Positions 33,950 through 46,000 of a stretch of 64,000 nucleotides of DNA are shown piece after piece (within the stretch, counting starts at the first letter, position 1; every line of letters starts with the position of its first letter). This stretch comes from Gracilaria vermiculophylla (Eukaryota > Rhodophyta > Florideophyceae > Gracilariales > Gracilariaceae). Under the pieces are notes generated by a model, which was given only the letters and a program-made list of their open reading frames with translations, was not told the origin of the DNA and searched no databases. The stretch spans positions 1,315,767 to 1,379,766 of the forward strand of contig JAHNZQ020000277.1 in NCBI GenBank assembly GCA_019155205.2. Direction: 5' to 3'. The translations under genes and the position numbers were made by a program.

Positions 33950-35215
33950 AAGATGAAGACATGCGATGATAACGCCCGCATGCTAAAGGTCCTAATAGCT
34001 GTGCGCAAAACAAATGGGAAAACACAAGGACCATCCAAGGACAGACTCCGTCATATGCCTTCTTGTAGGAATAAGTATATTACTTTCTTTGGCAACCATA
34101 TATTGATGGACTTTTGCTAAGATCGATATGAAAACCACATTCCTGCAGACACAAGCCACGTGAGATGTGGCCTTGGTTCCACAACGTGAATGCCACACAA
34201 AAAGTCAGCACTATTGGATTCTTTTGTCAGTATCATATGGACTCGAAAACGCAGGAGTGAAGTGGAAACAGCTTAACGATGGTGTCATTTGTGGTTTAGG
34301 CTTCCAGCAATTTGTGTGTGTACCGCAGCGTTTTCACAAGATGGCACAAGGCAAAATTATTGTGGCTGCGGTGAAAGTTGTGGACGACCTACTGTTTGGA
34401 TGAAAGAAAAAGCTGCTGACCACAGTTATCGAAAGGATGAAACACGCCCATAAGCTGGGAACCATTGTATACGGACCAGAAAAGATCCATTTCTACGGCC
34501 TGATGGTCACACAAAACGAAAATATGACAGTTTCTGTTCACGAAGAAAAGAAGATGCAGTGATATCAGCCTCCTAGATTAACCCGTATACGCTGTAAATA
34601 ACAGGATTCAATTCTCAACAGCATTAAGCTGGGGGATTTCAGGTCTCCAAACAGTTGCTTAGGATGGTTGGGTGTTGCACCATCCCCCTTTGGCGCATTT
34701 GATGCACGTTATCTTCATCGGAAAGGTCCAAGAACCAGAGTGGAAGGCATATTTACGCAGATTAACGTTCTGAACAACCTCAGGAGGATGACGGCAGAGC
34801 TAAAATTCACACGCTCAGCTACAAAGTGAGACTAATAAGCCACGATCGTTGTTTTTTCTGATGCAAGCAGGAATGAAGATTTAGGCCAACTAAGTTTTGT
34901 CTCAGGGCTGCCCTGTGGACCACTTGAAAAGGAAACCGTGATAGATGTGCTTGCTTGGAGCTCCCACAAATCTCGCAGACCTATGATGTCGATCGGAGCA
35001 GCTGAAACCTTGGCAGCCGACAAAGCCATCGACGAAGGAAAAGTCCTGGCGAAAGCTTTTTCTACCCTGCTGGGTGTCGCCGTGGGCCTTTGGGATGCTA
35101 AGAACTCTAAAGACCTATAATATACACTTTCTACGTGCAGAGATGCCGCTGATCGATCAATTCGGGGCGGTGTGTCAGTCATTAGATACGAGTTCGAAAC
35201 ACGCAGCGTCGAATA
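33950..35215 (+). pseudogene. pol of element C: decayed reverse transcriptase and RNase H
   Basis: RT is shattered. Between 34160 and 34560 fragments such as SYGLENAGVKWKQLNDGV and VVDDLLFG (copia DD box, near 34380) are recognisable. RNase H is clearer at 34855-35118: SDASRNEDLG, DVLAWSSHKSRR, SIGAAETLAADKAIDEG, the copia-type pattern. Confidence 0.65.
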
Positions 35216-35396
35216 GATGATATGGACTCCAAGTTAGACAAACTACGGTGCTCCAATGCCCGAAAACAATAGTTCCACACCCGTCAGTTTATAAATGATG
35301 TTTTACGACGGATAGTTTTCTTTGGACTTTGATGAGGCGCTTTATAGCTGTTCAGGAAAGTCCACGGGATAATCCCATCTCAAAAGGGGAGGAGTG

Positions 35397-35733
35397 TGTA
35401 ATATGACATGTGTGTGTGAATGCCTCTCTGCGGTTACACGGGCGCTCATAGCACGACACACAGTGGCGCACGGCTCTACCGGTTGCGAGAGACTGAATAT
35501 CTGGATGCATTTATCGTCACAAACTGCCACGCAATACATATAGGGGAGAATATAATTACAGTGCACTAAAGAGAAGCTTTATTACTAAGCATCGCAAATA
35601 ATTCGGAAAGAGACGCAATCGTATAAGTGAGGCAGTTACATGGTCAGTTGCGTAGACATTTATTTAAGTCGGGAACCGTAGACGGAATCCGGAAAGTTGA
35701 GCCGAAGCACAGAAGACACAAAACGTTTAGTAA
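35397..35733 (+). repeat. 3' LTR of element C, truncated
   Basis: Begins TGTAATATGACATG directly after the polypurine tract and follows the 5' LTR until about 35733. There a different sequence, GAGCATCTCCACCA, takes over, so the last ~10 bp appear displaced by another insertion. Confidence 0.78.
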
Positions 35734-36638
35734 GAGCATCTCCACCAACGTCTGAAGCAAATCAGCAAATTAGCAAAATAGTTGCACAGTTGTACAACAT
35801 TTATTGGCTGGGCTATATTTTAAATTTCGCTCATTTGCTAAACAGATGACATTTCCCACCGGCAGTCTCCAACTACAGTATACGCAAACAACAGCAATGT
35901 TTCGTCAGCACACAGATGAAACAGATGTTCATCATGGATAGCATCTGGTGTAACGAAATGGCAGACAATCAACTAGAAAATCTCACAAAGATGCTACTCG
36001 AGAGCGACTCGGAGGGAGAGGAAGAGGCAAGGCGCTGGGGTGGATCGCTACCGGGGAAGCGTCCAAATCGAAACCGAAACAGAAAAGCAGCTGCTATCAG
36101 ACTACATGATGACTACTTTTCTTCAGATGCAGTGTATACTCCTGAGCAGTTTTCGAGGCGTTTTCGTGTTTCCCTTGCAGTTTTCAGTCGCATGGTTGAT
36201 TGCATTGCAGTTCATGACCCCTATTTCACACAGCGAGTGGCCTCTAATGGGGTCTCGATGTCAATCACAGTTGCCATATTCGATCCGGGAGAAAGGGATG
36301 GGTGTGTAGCCGCCAGAAGAATTGTATACGAAAGAGTCTAGGAGTGTTTTTCATGGGTTTGTATTGTGGAGCAAATAGCTAGTCTTGGATGCTGAGCGCT
36401 TAGGTTTGGCGCCATTTGTAGACCAATTGTATTGCAGCAACTGTCCTAAAATATTTGCTCAAATAGCACTTGGGCTGAGGGCTACTTGAGCAAATCCGTT
36501 CGATTTGCTCTAGGCAATATGCACAGTGTTATAATATTTGGCCCTTTTTTGGTCTGGTGGGGAAATCAAACCTGTGGGCAAATGAGCAAATCATCAAATT
36601 TGATCAAATTTGATAATTTACTCGTTTGCTACTGTGTT
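35734..36638 (+). mobile_element. Second PIF/Harbinger element, N-terminal transposase fragment
   Basis: GAGCATCTCCACC at 35734 is the usual start of plant/algal Harbinger ends and is preceded by TAA (35731-35733), a classic 3-bp target. A 141-codon frame (35916-36341) gives SLPGKRPNRNRNRKAAAIRL, HDDYFSSDAVYTPEQFSRRF, RVSLAVFSRMVDCIAVHDPY, the N-terminal DNA-binding part of plant-type Harbinger transposases. The DDE catalytic part is missing. The right end is not found and probably lies in the gap at 36639. Confidence 0.7.
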
Positions 36639-36738
36639 NNNNNNNNNNNNNNNNNNNNNNNNNNNNNNNNNNNNNNNNNNNNNNNNNNNNNNNNNNNNNN
36701 NNNNNNNNNNNNNNNNNNNNNNNNNNNNNNNNNNNNNN
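36639..36738. other. Assembly gap (100 N)
   Basis: A 100-N placeholder directly next to a (TG)n run, where assemblies often break. Confidence 0.99.

Positions 36739-36817
<79 letters not shown>
36739..36817. repeat. (TG)n microsatellite
   Basis: About 39-40 uninterrupted TG units bordering the gap; true length unknown. Confidence 0.98.
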
Positions 36818-36820
<3 letters not shown>

Positions 36821-38569
36821 GCAGATGTTTGCAGTACAATAAAACATGTGTTGTATTACTAGAAGGGGTGAATGTGTTTGAATTGCATTGAATAAATGGC
36901 ACAAAATACCAAAACAAGCGGTTGAAAGTACGTTTTTTCTTATTTGTACGTTGCATGCTTGCACGCACGCACATGGGTGGCAATGATTGGAAAAAGAAAA
37001 TAAATGAGAAAGGGGAGTGTAGAATGGATTTTATTTGTGCAATGGATCGAATAAAATTGCTCAAGTGAGGTGGTTTACTTGAGGAGTTTTTTTTTTTTTC
37101 CCAATAAAAATGAACGGTTGTGCGCACAGATGTGTGCATGAAATAGAAAGTGGGAAAGGGGCGGACGATTTGATTTAGTGCAGGTGGATATGGCTAGACG
37201 CGTTTACGCACAGCGGCGAATGTAAGCTGCGAAAAATATGAATTACATAACGGGGCGCTGATAGGAAAGACTTGTGTGGTGTGTGTGATGAAGTTTACAG
37301 AAAGCATCTTGCGCCGTAACTGAGGGTTTGAACATTTTAAATGTGGCGGTGTGTGCCACAGATATTAAAAGTAAAGTGTGTGGCAACAATGGGGCGCGCG
37401 TGATGTGTGGAAAAACAGAAGAAAGAAAAAAACGTATTGAACCCAAAAATTTGTGCACTGCACAGCAGGCAGCTGGCCATGTTTCGGATGAGGTAGTAAA
37501 GTACAAGAGGTTGGGAAGAAAAAGTGAAGCAAAAATAAAGTATTATTTTAATTTTAAAACTAAAAATGAGGCAGAGTACTGCGTTGTTGCGGACCGTTAG
37601 AGGGGTTTGGCGGTATTGCAAAACAGGTAAGAGCAGATTTTGTGCGAAGAAAAAGAAGCAAAATGGGCGAGAGGCACGGTATGTTTTGGTGAGGAGAACA
37701 GGAATACACATGTACATGTATAATTTAGCGGTGGGATTATTATGGAATGGTTTTTTTTGGGGAGGGCTTGCACAGCTATAGAAGGGCATTGACTGTGAGT
37801 GCAAAGGGAGCAGAGAATATGATGGCGTTTATTGTTATAATGAGGTGTGCCATGCGGCACGCGCGGCAGATGGGGAAAGTAATTGAAGAGTGAAGCATGT
37901 TTTGTTTGCAGTTGAAGGGGAGAGGACAAAAGAACGTAGAATGGGGCACGCAAAGTTGAAGCAAAACGACGCAGGAGAGGTGAGAGGTGAAAAGTAAAGC
38001 ATCACGGCGCAAGATAAGGTAAAGTAGGTGCTTTAGGTCGGGTGTTGGGCGGTACACATGTGACCCCTAAAACGATAAAAGTGCAAACGTGAAATGGTAA
38101 AAGTAGCGCACGTGCTGTACTAATTGTGCCAAACTTTTTCTTTTTTTTTTCTTTTTTTTTGGTTTTCAGCGTTGCTTGTTGATTCACGCACTTTACAGTG
38201 ATTTATGTTATGGATTGAAGATGTGAGTATGGTTCAAAGTTTTGAATGCGCTTTTTTAATAATCATTTTTAGGTGAACATGTCACGTGTGAACAGCGGCG
38301 GAGAGGATGAAATGGTGCCAAATGAATGTTTGGTGTGTTTGCATGAAAAGTGATGCGGATGTGACATGGTTTACAGTGACATGTTCACTTGTTTTTGCAA
38401 CGACATGATTTTGTTGATTATGTTGATTGTGTTGACGTGCTGCGCCGCACATCAAGCGTATGAACGCGCCCAAAAGCACATGGCTATGTTTAGCGCTGTC
38501 AAGCGGCGGCGCCGTAAGCCGCGTGCGCGCACGGCGGGGGGGGGGGGGGGGGTGACTCGCGCACGTGGG
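36818..38569. other. Non-coding region upstream of the CHI-like gene
   Basis: AT-rich to about 38280, with poly-T/poly-A runs on both strands and no recognisable frame. A pyrimidine tract followed by TTTTCAG at 38140-38168 looks like a 3' splice site and could end an intron in an untranslated leader; unproven. GC content rises sharply from 38440. Confidence 0.4.
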
Positions 38570-38574
38570 CGCGC

Positions 38575-38682
38575 TGGCATCGCTGGCGCCGCTGGCGCAG
38601 CTGGCGCAGCTGGCGCAGCTGGCGCAGCTGGCGCAGCTGGCGCAGCTGGCGCGGCTGGCGCGGCTGGCGCGGCTGGCGCGGC
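38575..38682. repeat. 9-bp tandem repeat (GCTGGCGCA/G)
   Basis: About a dozen 9-bp units, first ending -GCA then -GCG, just upstream of the CHI-like start. Being a multiple of 3 it opens frames on both strands (Ala-Gly or Ala-Pro repeats). Confidence 0.9.
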
Positions 38683-38813
38683 TGGCCGCCGCCGCCGCGC
38701 GCGCCGGCGCGGCGGCGAAGGGCGGCAGGCGCGGCGGTGTGGGCGCGCCCGACGCGCGCCGCACCGCGCTGCGCACCGCTTCGCCACCGCTTCGCCACCG
38801 CTGCGCTGCTCCC

Positions 38814-39002
38814 ATGACGTGCCGTGCTCTCGCGCTGGCGCCGCGCCTCCGGGCGGCCGCCGCCACCGCCGCCGCTGCCGCCGTCGCGCCGCGATCCGCG
38901 CGGCGGCCGCTGCCGCGGCCGCTGCCGCTGCCGCGGCGCACGGCGCCCAGTAGCCGCGCGCTGGGGCGCGACGCGGCGGCGGCGGCGGCGGCGGCGGCGG
39001 CC

Positions 39003-39033
<31 letters not shown>

Positions 39034-39797
39034 AGGCGGCGTGCGTGGCGCACGCCGACGCGGCGGCGGCGACGGTGAAGGAGGCGGCGGGCGGCGACGA
39101 GGACGGGGTGCTGCTCGGGGAGGCGTGGGCGTCGGGGCGCGAGGAGGCGCACACGGGGGTGGTGTTCCCGGCTCGGCTGTCGGCGCGCGAGCGGCTGTGC
39201 GGCGTGGGCGCGCGCTTCATGCGCGGGCTGGTCAAGGTGTACGCCGTGGGCGTGTACGCGGACGAGCGGCAGGCGGCGCGCGCGCTGCGCGCGTGGCGCG
39301 GCTTCTCGGCGCGCGAGCTGCTGCGCGCCGACGCGCTGTGGGACGCGCTGTGCGGGCGCGCGCCGGCGGCGGCGGGGGCGGGGGCGGAGGCGGCGGAGGC
39401 GGCGGAGGCGGAGCGGCGCGCGCCGGCGCTGACGCTGCGGCTGGTGGTGGCGCGGCAGACGCTCGGGTCGCACATGCAGCACGGCTTTGAGCGGCAGCTG
39501 GCGGGGCGCGTGGGGCGCGCGGCGGGGCGCGGCGGGTGCCGGCCGCGCGAGTGCCGCGCCGAGGCGCGGCGCTTCTGCGCGCTGTTCGCGGCGGTGGGCA
39601 CGATGAAGGTGGGCAGCGACGTGCGCATCGCGGTGGACGGCGCGGCGGTGTCGCTGAGCGTGGACGGGCGCGCGCTGGGCGAGGTGCGCAGCGCGCAGCT
39701 GGCGTGGGCGCTGCTGGACATGTTTCTGGGGCGCGACTCGGTGGTGCCCGAGCTGCGCGAGGACGTGGCGCACGGGCTGGCGCAGCTGCTGCGCTGA
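38814..39797 (+). CDS. Chalcone-isomerase-like protein (CHI/CHIL/FAP family)
   Basis: 327 codons, single exon. The first ~90 residues are Ala/Arg-rich and low-complexity, compatible with a plastid transit peptide. The fold region starts at TGVVFPARL, then LCGVGARFMRGLVKVYAVGVY (typical strand of the family), LTLRLVVARQTLGSHMQHGF, FCALFAAVGTMKVGSDVRIA and SVDGRALGEVRSAQLAWALLDMFLG. Members of this family are flavonoid isomerases, non-catalytic CHIL partners, or fatty-acid-binding plastid proteins (FAPs). Red algae are not known for the flavonoid pathway, so a fatty-acid-binding role is likelier here. ATG 38814 is chosen because upstream in-frame codons lie in the tandem repeat. GC content is extreme, with almost only G/C third positions. 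Confidence 0.85.
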
Positions 39798-41175
39798 CGG
39801 GCGCGCGCTACGTAGGGGGGCGGCGCGTGCGCTACGGCGCTCTCAGCCGCGTGCAAATTCACGGCGGCGCGTGGCCTTCTTTTTTCTTTTTGTTTTGTTT
39901 TTGTTTTTGGCGGCGGCGCGCGAAGCTGTGCTGCGCACACCACCGATTGTTTGCTGCTGGCCGCGCCGCGCGCCAGACGAGTGTTTTACTGCTGGCCGCG
40001 CGCGCCTGGGCGGCGCGGCGCGGCGCGCGCACTCGGCGCCGCTTGCGCGCTTGCTGGCGCGCGCGCGCGCGGCGCGTAGGCAGGCGCGCGGCGGCGAGCG
40101 GCGCTTGCGCAACGCGCGCGGCGCGCGCGGCGCGCGCGCGCGCAAGGGCGCGGCGGCTGACGTAACGGCGCGCGCGCAGCAAGCGGCGCGCCATGATTCC
40201 GCGCTCACGCGCGCTCACGCGCGCTCACGCGCGCGCGCGCGCGCGCGCCTCGACGTGCACGTGACGCGCGCAAGCACGTACTCGCGCGCTGCGCGCGGCG
40301 GACTCATCGGCGGCGGCCGCGCGCGCACCTCGCCGCCGCCGCCGCGATCGCGCGCGCGTGCGGCTGCGGCGCGCGGCGGCGCGCGCGCGCGGCGCAAACA
40401 CGTTTCGGCGCGGCGGCGCGGCGCGGCGCGGCGGGGGGGGGGGCGCTTACACGCGCGGCAGCGCGCCGCGGGCGCGCGCGGCGCTGTTGACAGCGCAGGC
40501 GGTGCGTAAGCCATGCGCGCGGCGCGGCGCTGTCGTCAGCGCGCAGGTGCTGTGCGCAGCGCGGAGCAAGCAATCAATGAATATCGGGCGCAGCAGGCGC
40601 GCGGCGGAAGCAAGCGCTGCTGGCCACCCAAAGCGGCACCAAGGTGGAGCGCGTTGCTGCGGCGCTCAAACGAGCACAAACGCGCCGGCAGTGGGACATA
40701 CAGTGGCGCGCGCGAGAGAAGAGTGCGGCCGGTGCGAGCGAGCGAGCGGGCGGCTCACGGAGAACAAGCGCGCACGGCGCGCCGTCTTGCGCCAGCCGAT
40801 GGAAACGAGGCGCGTTCCACGATGGAACGCACACGCCGCCGCGCGGGAGCAAAATCACCAAAACCGCGTGCCGCGTGCCGCGTGCCGCGTGCCGCGTGCC
40901 GCGTGCGGCGCGCCGCGTGCCGCTGCCGCCGCGCAGCGCCCCCCATGGCGCGCATTGCGCCCGTCGCCGCCCGATTCCGCCCCATTCCGCCCGTTCCGCC
41001 CCATTCCGCCCGTTCCGCGCGAGTCCGCGGCAACGTTGCGCCGCCGTGCCACGCGCTCGCCACCTGCTCGTGCCGCCCCCTTCGCGCCAAAAGCGCCGCC
41101 CCACCCACCGCCTGTCGCCGCCACCCCCGACACAACCCCCGTCGTGCCGCTCCACGCTGTGCGCCCAACGCCCCC

Positions 41176-41206
<31 letters not shown>

Positions 41207-41753
41207 CCCTTGCGCCCGCCAGCCACGTCGCCGCGCCGCCCCCATGCTCAAAAATGTTCACCCGCCGCCCTGCGCGCGCCCCGCCCGTGGCGGCCGCGCG
41301 CCGTCACGACGCCCCACCGCCACGCCAATCGCACTCGCCGCCCGCGTCCAAACCGTCATCATCACTTACACGCCGCCACTCAGCGCCGCGCTCCGCGCCG
41401 CGCCCCCCCCGCCCACCCGGCCTCCGCGCCGCCAGCGCAAGCAACTTGTGGCCCGCGCCCCACCGCCGCCATGCGCCACGGGAGGCGCTTCCGCGCGCCC
41501 CGCTCCCACCGCGCGCGCGCGCGCGCCCGCCGCCGCGCCACGCGCGCGCCGCGCCGTCACGTCACGCGCATGTGCCGCACGCGCGCCCGCGCCCCCGCGC
41601 GCGCATGCAAACCGATCTGCGCCCATGAGCTTCCGCCTCCGCCTCCGCCTGCGCCTCCGCCTGCGCCTTGGCCGCCGCCCGCACGCTGCCGCACGCTGCG
41701 TGCCCCCACACCCGCCACCTGTTTGCCGCCGCCGCCCCGCCCCGCCCTGCTGC
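39798..41753. other. Extremely CpG-rich intergenic DNA between CHI-like and bZIP genes
   Basis: Long alternating CG stretches (for example 40218-40250), a 7-bp repeat GTGCCGC around 40864-40915 and CCGCCCCATT-type repeats near 40975-41030. Long open frames here on both strands are composition artefacts. No gene is supported. Confidence 0.6.
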
Positions 41754-41760
41754 TATAAAG
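41754..41760 (+). promoter_or_regulatory. TATA box of the bZIP gene
   Basis: TATAAAG stands out in GC-rich DNA 171 bp before the bZIP ATG. It is followed by a pyrimidine-rich leader (CCCTTCC repeats and a poly-T run at 41870-41890). Confidence 0.55.
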
Positions 41761-41930
41761 AAGCGCGCGCGCGCCTCTCACCTCCCGCCACTCCCCATTC
41801 CCTTCCCACACTTCCCCCCTTCCCCCACCCCCCCCTACCTGTGCGCTTACCACCTCCCTCCCGCTCGTTTTTCTTTTTTTTTTTTTTTCTCTTCTACTTT
41901 TTTCCCCCTTCCCTTCCCTTCCCTTCCTCC

Positions 41931-42254
41931 ATGCCCTCCTCCTCCGCCCACAACGTGCGCCCCGCCGCAGACATCGTCGCGGGCCCGCCCGCCAAGAAGA
42001 TGCGCTTCGACCCCCCGCTGTGCCCCGACCCCAAGGAGGAGCTCGCCATCGACATTGCCCCGTTCGCGCTCGACCTCCCCATCCCGGAGCTCCCGTACGA
42101 CCTCGTGCACACCCCGGTCACCTTTGCCGACCTGCGCGCCCCCGTGTTGGACACCTGGCTGGAGCACCCCCCGCTCGACGCCCTCCCCGTCACCGACGCC
42201 TTCTCCGACATCTCCTCGGACCACTCCAAGCCCGCCACCGCCGCCGCTGCCGCT

Positions 42255-42287
<33 letters not shown>

Positions 42288-42478
42288 CCTGCCGTGCAGT
42301 CGCCCGCGCTGCTGTCGCTCGCCCACCCCCACGCCCACGCCGTGCCCACCACCGCTTTCACCTCCACCACCTCGTCGTCGTCGTCGCCGCCGCCGCCCCC
42401 GCCCAACAACCTGCCCTTCTCGCCGGCCAGCTCCGAGTGCGCCATCAAGTGCGACCACCGCCCGCACCCCAAGCGCTG

Positions 42479-42513
<35 letters not shown>

Positions 42514-43067
42514 GCAACAACAACAACGACAACAACAACAACGACAACAACAACAACGACAACAACAACAACATCAACAACAGCACCGCGCTGTCGTGCA
42601 CGCGCGCGTGCTCCGCCAACTCGCAGTCGCGCTCGCAGTCGCAGTCGCGCTCGCAGTCGCAGTCGCAGTCGCAGTCGCAGTCGCAGTCGCAATCGCAGTC
42701 GCACCTGGACTCGCACAAGAAGCGCCAGGCCGATCGCGCGGCGCGCAACAGGGAGTCGAGCCGCCGCGCGCGCGAGAAGCAGAAGAACCGCTTCCTGCAG
42801 CTGCAAAACGGAAACATGCTGCTACAGCAGACGTTGCAAAGATACAAGCTGCAGGTGGAGCACCTGCAGTCCACCGTCGAACGCATGCACGTCATGCTCA
42901 ACTCCTGTTCCATGTGCTCGTACAATGCTGCAATTGCACAGCAGCAGCAGCAGCAGCACCACCACCATCAGCAGCAGCAGCAGCAGCAGCCGCAGCAGCC
43001 GCAGCAGCACTCGCAATCACAGTCGGCGCCACAGCCCTCTCAACAGTCATCTCAGCAACCGTCCTAA
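41931..43067 (+). CDS. bZIP transcription factor with homopolymer tracts
   Basis: 378 codons, single exon. The basic region is in RQADRAARNRESSRRAREKQ, with the N-x7-R signature (N of NRES to R of REKQ), followed by a leucine-zipper heptad region through LQRYKLQVEHLQSTVERM. The N-terminus has acidic/hydrophobic segments (FALDLPIPELPYDL, DAFSDISSD) that could activate transcription. Between them lie Ala17, Ser/Pro, a long Asn-rich run with periodic Asp, and Ser-Gln repeats; the C-terminus is Gln/His-rich. Nuclear DNA-binding dimer by family. Target genes cannot be told. Start chosen at the first ATG after the TATA box and CT-rich leader; the codons upstream are non-coding GC-rich DNA. Confidence 0.93.
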
Positions 43068-46000
43068 AAAACATTTCGTTCCCTTCTTGGCCGTCACACT
43101 CTTGTTTGGCCCCGAAATTCCAACTGTCTACACAGTAGTTGCATCATGGCAACGCCGCTCTACCATGTGGTAAACAACGCTTGTACATCAGCGCCCTCCG
43201 CTCCTCTTTGTAAAGTCACACTCAAAAACTGCAATGTCTTTATAATTCTCTTCTTCTTCTTCTTCATCCTTTTGCGGCGCTGCATCAGCCGAGTCTGCCG
43301 GCAGCATGCACTGCCCTAAAAGCTTCTCTGTCGGCGCGCCGTGTTTTGTTTTTTGTTTTTTTTTTTAGATGCTTCGTCTCGATACCGCTTTTCCGCCGCG
43401 CGCCTTTAACGCTCCAGTCGAGCGCAAAACAAATGGTGCAACATCAAAATTGGCCGCTCCAATATACTCTTTTGCACCCCCGATTTTGAGCAACAGTTTT
43501 CCATACACCTGTATTCGTCCATCTATCTCTCGCTCCGCTGTGCTCCCTTTTCCTGCCGCCAAAGGCGCCGCGTTTTGTTGTACTTTTTCACACCACCATT
43601 CTACCGCACCCACGCATACAAGCGCCCAAAAACAACAACAAACACGCGTTGCACCCCACACAAACCAAAACAGCCATCCTGTACCTGCCAATGCTCTCCC
43701 ATTCCCTACCGCAAAATGGTCTGCACTCTATTGCACCCATTGACCCGCTTGCTTACACTGTGAAAAACCTCCCCTCTGCAACACACTATCAATGCGCCGC
43801 TCTCGACATCCCACATCCCCCGGCCCCCTTGTCCCGTACAACGGCACGGAGCTATTCATGGCACCACGTTGCCACTTTTTTTTTGTTTTTAGGCTTGGCT
43901 GCTTTCGAGCCAGCGCCGAACCGGTCCGTACTCTAGAATGTCCCAATGCTTACTTACACCGCGTCGTTGTTCGTTGTTGATCCGCACAATGCGTTGTGTG
44001 TGCACCTTTTTGCTTCCCTTTATTCTCAGCTTCATCACACTCCAGCCCTGTCGTTGCCCCCCCACCGCCCAAAACCCAAAGCGCCCACAACAATATCCTT
44101 GCCAAGTATCGTTCTGGCTGACTTGCTCCGCTAAAAAAAAAAAAAAACAACAACAGCAACAACAACAACAACAACAAGCCACCAACGTGACCGACAAATA
44201 GAGCACCCGGCTCGCGGCGCAGGGGCGCAAAACGTGCGGCCAGCGCGAAGCGCATGCGGGCGATGCGCGACTGCTGCGCAGCCGCGCGCGCGCCGGCGCC
44301 GGCGCCGGCGCCGGCGCCGCTGCGTGGCAGCGTGGCGCAAGGCGCGCGGCTGTTGCGGCAGGCGCGGCGCGCGGCGCGCGCCGCCCGCGGCGCGCTGGTG
44401 CGAGGCAGTCAGAATGCGCCGCCAGGCGCGGCGGCCGCTTTTTGCGCGCCGCGCGCCGCTGTTCGGGCCACGCGCTCGGCCGCCGCGCCGCGCGGCCGGC
44501 GGCGCATGTGGCCAAATGCGTGGCGGCATGTGCGCCGCGGCGCCGCGGCCGCGGGGCGGCGCTGACGGAGCCACGCGGCAGAGGCGGGGGGGGGGGGGCC
44601 GCACGCAACCCGCACGACCGCTGGCGCGACGGGACGCACGGGTGGAGCAGAGGGTGTGCGGAACACAAAATAATGACAACGCCACAAAGCGCGGGGGGTT
44701 GTTTTTCGGATGATTCGACGGTCGGGTGGGCGATAAAATGTTTTGCGCGCGGGCTCAGTGCTGGACTGGCTGCGCATCTGGGCAGGTGGCGGCAGTGACT
44801 GCTGAGCTGATTTGGTGATTGGGGACAGATCCCCCTCCACACGCGCCCTGTATTGGTGTGTCACATGCAGTGGGCTGTGTGTTTGCAGCAGACATGGCAT
44901 GGAGAGTGCCTTTTTTGGGGGGGGTGGCGAGAAAAGTGAGCGGATGGAGAAACAGGTAGCAAAGCAAAATGAGAAAGTGCAGTGTTTGCACCCAAGTATG
45001 TACACGGTATGCGTATAAGAGTGAAAGCAGTGTAAAATGTAGCACATTGGTTGTGGAGAAAGAAAGAGCTGCAGAGAAAAGAAAAGGGTGTACAAGAGTT
45101 TGGCTACTGCTGCGTATGTGCGGCGTGTACACACACAAAAGCGTATCGGAAGCGCACGCACGGGGCGGCAAGTCAGCACGATGGCGGGCTGGTGGTACAC
45201 TGTTTCTGGCGGTAGATTCGAATGTGAGGACGGTTAAAAACGAAGGCGTGCGTGAAAAGTGCAGCAACGGGTAGTTTGGCGAAAAAAGCAGTATGTACTG
45301 CACGCAACTTGTGCAGTGCTTACAACAAGATGCAGCGGGCGCTCGCAACGGGGGTGCACAGGAGTGGTTGGTGATAGAAGCGGCAAGGTAAGCGAGCGGG
45401 AGGCAGGTTTGCAGCGGGGCGGTGACAGTTGTGAACGGAAGAGGTGCTGAGTGCGCACGAATTGGAATACGGGGCGGCTGAGTGAAGGCGGAGGGCGGGC
45501 GTGAGCGGTGGCACACACGGGGCTGCGATGCGGGTGGGCGCATAGGCGTCAGCGGCTTTGGCGGCGGGGCGGCGGGGCGGCGGTGGTGACTGTTGTTGGG
45601 CACTGGGTAGGCGTACAACAGGCAAGGGGGGGCGTGTTTGGTTGGTGCGAGGCGCTACGGACAGTGGCGAGGGCGACGGTGGGGTGTGGACGAAATAGTG
45701 GTGATGAACATGGTTTGCAGACGCGATGCAAACGATGTTGAGGCAGGATACGGGCGGGGGGGAGGTGAGAACACTGGAAAGGGGGGAGGATGCGGATTGG
45801 TTGGGCGGCGGCGGCGATGGTGGTGCGCGAGCGCGGCGGAAGCAGGCGGGCAGGCAGGCAAGCAACGCGGCGGTGCGTGATGTGGCGGAGGGGGCGGGCA
45901 GTGCGGCGGCATGGGCGGCGCGCGAGCACGAGGCGACGTAGCGGTGCGCGCAGGAGCGGACGGCGCATGTGCGCGGCGCGTGCGCGACGCGCGGCGGGCG

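Larger units (their letters stand above)
30436..35733 (+). mobile_element. Element C: Ty1/copia-type retrotransposon
   Basis: LTRs at 30436-30780 and 35397-35733, a polypurine tract AAAAGGGGAGGAG (35382-35394) just before the 3' LTR, and between them gag with a zinc knuckle, protease, integrase, then RT/RNase H. Integrase before RT is the copia order. The integrase is of the type with NMDVLESKHRIIRDIF in place of the classical block, found in algae, diatoms and fungi. The 3' LTR is cut short by another transposon. Stops throughout. Confidence 0.8.

Noticed and set aside
36739..36817. Cys-Val repeat peptide from the TG run
   Set aside because: Simple dinucleotide repeat beside an assembly gap, not coding.
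38282..39943. 553- and 424-codon minus-strand frames across the CHI-like gene
   Set aside because: Mirror of a GC-saturated coding strand; pure Ala/Arg/Ser content, no domain.
40358..41930. Large plus-strand frames upstream of the bZIP start
   Set aside because: Low-complexity Pro/Arg/Ala translation of CG repeats; TATA box and pyrimidine leader place the real start at 41931.
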